Source: Lentibacter algarum (GTDB lineage: Bacteria > Pseudomonadota > Alphaproteobacteria > Rhodobacterales > Rhodobacteraceae). Taken from it: 64,000 nt of DNA. Location of the stretch: contig NZ_JAHKQI010000009.1 in NCBI RefSeq assembly GCF_018860975.1, positions 62,001-126,000 of the forward strand, read 5' to 3'. Below, piece by piece: positions 61,371 through 64,000 of this stretch. The position numbers were made by a program, and so were the translations under genes. How positions within the stretch are numbered: the first letter of the stretch is position 1; each line of letters begins with the position of its first letter. A model generated the notes under the pieces. That model saw only the letters and a program-made list of their open reading frames with translations, did not search any database and was not told where the DNA came from.

Positions 61371-61835
61371 ATGACTTCCCAGATCGAAACCCGCCTTGCC
61401 ACGCTCGGTATCACTTTGCCAGAAGCCCCCGCTCCGGCCGCCAATTATGTACCCTTCGTGGTCACAGGAAACACCGTCTATGTCTCCGGTCAGATATCAA
61501 GCAATGCTGACGGTATGATCACCGGTAAACTTGGCGACACCTTGAGCACAGCCGATGGCGCTGCCGCCGCCAAAACCTGCGCCATATCGTTGCTCGCACA
61601 GCTCAAAGCTGCCTGCGGAGGAGACATTGATCGCCTCGTGCGCGTCGTCAAACTGGTTGGCTTCGTCAATTCGACAGCAGACTATGGCGAACAACCCGCC
61701 GTCATCAACGGCGCTTCAGACTTTATGGTCGAAGCATTGGGCGACAAGGGCCGCCACGCGCGCTCAGCCCTTTCGGCAGCGTCTCTCCCCTTCGGTGTCG
61801 CGGTTGAGATCGAAGGCATTTTCGAGATCAGCTGA
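61371..61835 (+). CDS. RidA-family protein
   Basis: A 154-residue protein of the YjgF/RidA family. ANYVPFVVTGNTVYVSGQIS opens the fold, DTLSTADGAAAAKTCAISLL and DRLVRVVKLVGFVNSTADYG follow, and the closing GRHARSALSAASLPFGVAVE ends at IEGIFEIS. Classic RidA enzymes hydrolyse reactive enamines and imines from PLP enzymes; this sub-branch is less defined. It starts a coupled run of genes: the GDPD gene overlaps its stop by one base. Confidence 0.9.
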   Translation: MTSQIETRLATLGITLPEAPAPAANYVPFVVTGNTVYVSGQISSNADGMITGKLGDTLSTADGAAAAKTCAISLLAQLKAACGGDIDRLVRVVKLVGFVNSTADYGEQPAVINGASDFMVEALGDKGRHARSALSAASLPFGVAVEIEGIFEIS

Positions 61836-62626
61836 TGCAGGCCCCAGCCCTTCCAGCAAGCTTTCTCGAAGCCCCTATAGCGCATCGTGGCTTGCATGAT
61901 ATGGCCGAAGGACGGCCGGAGAACAGCCTTGGCGCCTTCACGGCGGCAACCGCGCTCGGCTACGGGATCGAGCTTGATTTGCAGCTTTCAAAAGACGGCG
62001 AAGCGATCGTGTTTCACGACTATTTTCTTGATCGCCTCACCTCAGAAAAAGGCCCCCTCGCCCAGCGCACAGCCGAGGAACTCTGCGGAATTTCGCTTCT
62101 TCACAGCCGCGCCGATCGTATCCCGACACTGGCGCAAGTGCTGGCTGTGGTCGCAGGCCGCGTGCCGCTGCTGATCGAGCTCAAGGATCAAGACGGCGAG
62201 CTTGGCGAGAATATCGGCAAACTGGAAGCCGCTACCGTTAAGGCCTTACAAGGCTACTCAGGCGATGTTGCCCTGATGTCGTTCAACCCGCATTCTGTTG
62301 CAGAACTCGCCCGCCTTGCGCCCACCCTGTCGCGCGGATTGACAACCTGTGATTACCTCAAACAAGATTGGCCCACAGTGCCCGAAGCCCGCCTTGCCGA
62401 ACTGCGCCTCTTGCCGGATGCAACCCGTGTCGGATCCGGATTTGTCTCGCACCAAGCCGATGACCTCAACAACCCGCAAGTCACCAAACTCAGGGCTCAA
62501 GGCCTGCCCGTGCTGTGTTGGACAATCCGCTCGCCCGAGCAGGAAGCCACAGTGCGCAAAGCTGCCGACAACATTACATTCGAGGGCTACCTGCCCGCAT
62601 CAGCAGACCTATCGGAAAGCAGATGA
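61835..62626 (+). CDS. Glycerophosphodiester phosphodiesterase family protein
   Basis: A 263-residue GDPD-type protein. The N-terminal motif is IAHRGLHDMAEGRPENSLGA, with the general-acid His and metal-binding Glu, then GIELDLQLSKDGEAIVFHDY with Glu-x-Asp and a second His. IPTLAQVLAVVAGRVPLLIE is also typical. It releases glycerol-3-phosphate or acts on related esters. No signal peptide, so cytosolic. It overlaps both neighbours by 1-4 bases. Confidence 0.92.
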   Translation: MQAPALPASFLEAPIAHRGLHDMAEGRPENSLGAFTAATALGYGIELDLQLSKDGEAIVFHDYFLDRLTSEKGPLAQRTAEELCGISLLHSRADRIPTLAQVLAVVAGRVPLLIELKDQDGELGENIGKLEAATVKALQGYSGDVALMSFNPHSVAELARLAPTLSRGLTTCDYLKQDWPTVPEARLAELRLLPDATRVGSGFVSHQADDLNNPQVTKLRAQGLPVLCWTIRSPEQEATVRKAADNITFEGYLPASADLSESR

Positions 62627-63798
62627 CCAACAACACTCCGATAGAAATCAGGCTTAACCCCACTCTTGCCGATATCCCCGCCGCCGCGTGGGATGCCTGT
62701 GCGCAGGGGCTTGATCCCTTCACCACGCACCGCTTTCTGCTGGCCCTTGAAGAGAGTGGCTCTGTCGGTCAGGGCAGCGGTTGGCAGCCACTCTACCTCA
62801 CGGCCCACCTGGGTGATCAGATCATTGGCTGTGCGCCTCTTTACGGTAAATCCCACTCTCAGGGCGAGTATATTTTTGACTTCAACTGGGCGCATGCCTA
62901 CGAGCAAGCTGGCGGGCGTTATTACCCGAAGTTTCAAATCGCAGTGCCGTTTACTCCCGCCACAGGCCGCCGCTTTCTGACGCATCCGGAGTATGATACG
63001 CAGGCCTTCACCGCCCTTGTACAGGGCGCAGTTCAGCTCGCCTCCGAGCATGGAGTGTCTTCACTTCACGCAACCTTCTGCACCGAGGCGGAAGCAATAG
63101 CCGGTGCGCAAATGGGCCTGATGCGCCGCACCACACAGCAGTTTCACTGGCTCAACAAAGGCTTCAACAGCTTTGACGACTTTCTCTCAACGCTGGCCTC
63201 TCGCAAACGTAAGAACATCCGTAAGGAACGCGCCCGCGCTCAGGCTTTCGGTGGAACCATCTCCCGCCTCACCGGCGACGAGATCACCCCCGAGCATTGG
63301 GACGCCTTTTGGCAATTCTACCAAGACACCGGGCAACGCAAATGGGGCACGCCCTACCTTAGCCGTTCGTTCTTTGACATCGCTCAGGAAACTCTCCGCG
63401 ACGACATGATTCTCGTCATCGCCGAACGTGACGGGCAACCCGTCGCAGGCGCGCTCAACTTCATCGGCCAACAAGCGCTTTTTGGCCGCTATTGGGGCTG
63501 CATAGAAGATCACCCCTGCTTGCACTTCGAGCTATGCTACTATCAGGCAATAGAAGCTGCCATCGAGCTTGGCTTGCCCCGCGTCGAAGCCGGCGCACAA
63601 GGCGAGCACAAACTCGCTCGCGGCTATTTGCCAACCGCGTGCCACTCACTACACTGGATAGCGGACGAGGGTTTTTCAAACGCCGTTGCGCAGTATCTAA
63701 CTGCCGAAACCGAAGCCATTGGTGAAGAAATCGAGATACTCACCGGATACGGGCCGTTCAAGTCCGAAACCGCAGACACCAGGGAGGAACAAGATTGA
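62623..63798 (+). CDS. FemAB-like GNAT N-acyltransferase
   Basis: A 391-residue protein of the COG3146 (FemAB-like, GNAT fold) group. [52 protein letters not shown] and [40 protein letters not shown] are the family blocks. It may transfer an acyl or aminoacyl group to an unknown acceptor. The ATG at 62623 gives a 4-base overlap with the GDPD gene; a longer opening to 62515 runs antisense to nothing and lacks support. The next gene starts on its stop. Confidence 0.88.
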   Translation: MTNNTPIEIRLNPTLADIPAAAWDACAQGLDPFTTHRFLLALEESGSVGQGSGWQPLYLTAHLGDQIIGCAPLYGKSHSQGEYIFDFNWAHAYEQAGGRYYPKFQIAVPFTPATGRRFLTHPEYDTQAFTALVQGAVQLASEHGVSSLHATFCTEAEAIAGAQMGLMRRTTQQFHWLNKGFNSFDDFLSTLASRKRKNIRKERARAQAFGGTISRLTGDEITPEHWDAFWQFYQDTGQRKWGTPYLSRSFFDIAQETLRDDMILVIAERDGQPVAGALNFIGQQALFGRYWGCIEDHPCLHFELCYYQAIEAAIELGLPRVEAGAQGEHKLARGYLPTACHSLHWIADEGFSNAVAQYLTAETEAIGEEIEILTGYGPFKSETADTREEQD

Positions 63799-64000
63799 TC
63801 GAGAAACTGAGCGACACCGCCCGCGAGCAGCTCCTCGCACCCTTGGTTGCCAACGGCTGGGAGCACGACGACACCCGCGATGCGATTAGCAAAACCTTTA
63901 AGTTTGCCGATTTTTCAGAGGCCATCAGCTGGATGATGCGCGCCGCCATCTGGGCCGAAAAGTGGGACCACCACCCCGAGTGGAGCAATATCTACAGCCG
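63795..64000 (+). CDS. phhB: 4a-hydroxytetrahydrobiopterin dehydratase (partial)
   Basis: The frame starts at TTG 63795, 6 bases after AGGGAGGA and overlapping the previous stop by 4 bases (TTGA). It runs open to the end of the window. The product begins [20 protein letters not shown] and holds [20 protein letters not shown], then [13 protein letters not shown], the pterin-4a-carbinolamine dehydratase signature with the catalytic HH-P-W. It recycles the pterin cofactor of aromatic amino acid hydroxylases. No ATG is available near the start, so TTG is the best reading. About 68 residues are visible of a usual ~95-100. Confidence 0.88.
   Translation, partial: MIEKLSDTAREQLLAPLVANGWEHDDTRDAISKTFKFADFSEAISWMMRAAIWAEKWDHHPEWSNIYS

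Noticed and set aside
1-64000. CRISPR array, prophage, insertion sequence or tRNA genes
   Set aside because: No spaced repeats, no integrase, transposase or terminal inverted repeats, and no cloverleaf pattern with TTCRA were found on reading.

Overview
The window is a compact stretch of alphaproteobacterial chromosome. Gene content and protein style point to the Rhodobacterales (Roseobacter group): a Tad pilus locus with an OmpA-type lipoprotein, a Hint-domain protein, DUF2125, DUF3726, an extensin-family protein, and FolD beside Fhs. This is a judgement from protein character, not a database match. No rRNA, tRNA, insertion sequence, prophage or CRISPR array was found. Both ends cut a gene: an FAD-linked oxidase at the left and a pterin-4a-carbinolamine dehydratase at the right.

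Left part (1-11.6 kb). dprA, topA, a Tat-type L,D-transpeptidase and the two 3-oxoacid CoA-transferase subunits end at a UUCG-loop terminator. Next comes a set that looks like a polyprenyl-phosphate-arabinose pathway: a flippase-like membrane protein, a DprE1-like oxidase, a DprE2-like reductase and, convergent, a UbiA-family phosphoribosyltransferase carrying a degenerate HAD domain. A lytic transglycosylase gene overlaps into the UbiA gene.

Tad pilus locus (12-22.7 kb). Two tandem Flp-type pilin genes, each followed by a hairpin, precede cpaB, cpaC, an OmpA-like lipoprotein, cpaE, cpaF, tadB, tadC, two TPR lipoproteins and the prepilin peptidase. A polytopic GT-C-like membrane protein and an AAA+ ATPase follow. 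The arabinose-donor genes on one flank and a GT-C candidate on the other suggest that the Flp pilins or another envelope target are arabinofuranosylated. This is the most interesting hypothesis in the window.

Middle part (25.8-40.8 kb). folD and fhs (one-carbon metabolism), a MOSC protein, a MotA/MotB-like proton-channel pair with a long coiled coil, a small secreted protein, a ChaC-like enzyme, DUF2125 and HD proteins, an overlapping extensin/prephenate dehydrogenase/HisC-like operon, rpsD with its terminator, a Hint protein and a LysR regulator.

Right part (40.9-64 kb). A translationally coupled operon (aldehyde dehydrogenase, M19 dipeptidase, an unknown protein, DUF3726); a TetR regulator with a likely auto-operator; a META lipoprotein; recO. 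A tripartite tricarboxylate transporter operon (tctC-tctB-tctA-aldehyde dehydrogenase) diverges from an IclR-HAD-aminotransferase operon across an intergenic region rich in inverted repeats. Then come an MltB-type transglycosylase, a single-domain response regulator, mlaA-mlaC lipid-transport genes, a type I secretion ABC transporter with its membrane fusion protein, and a coupled RidA/GDPD/FemAB-like/PCD operon.
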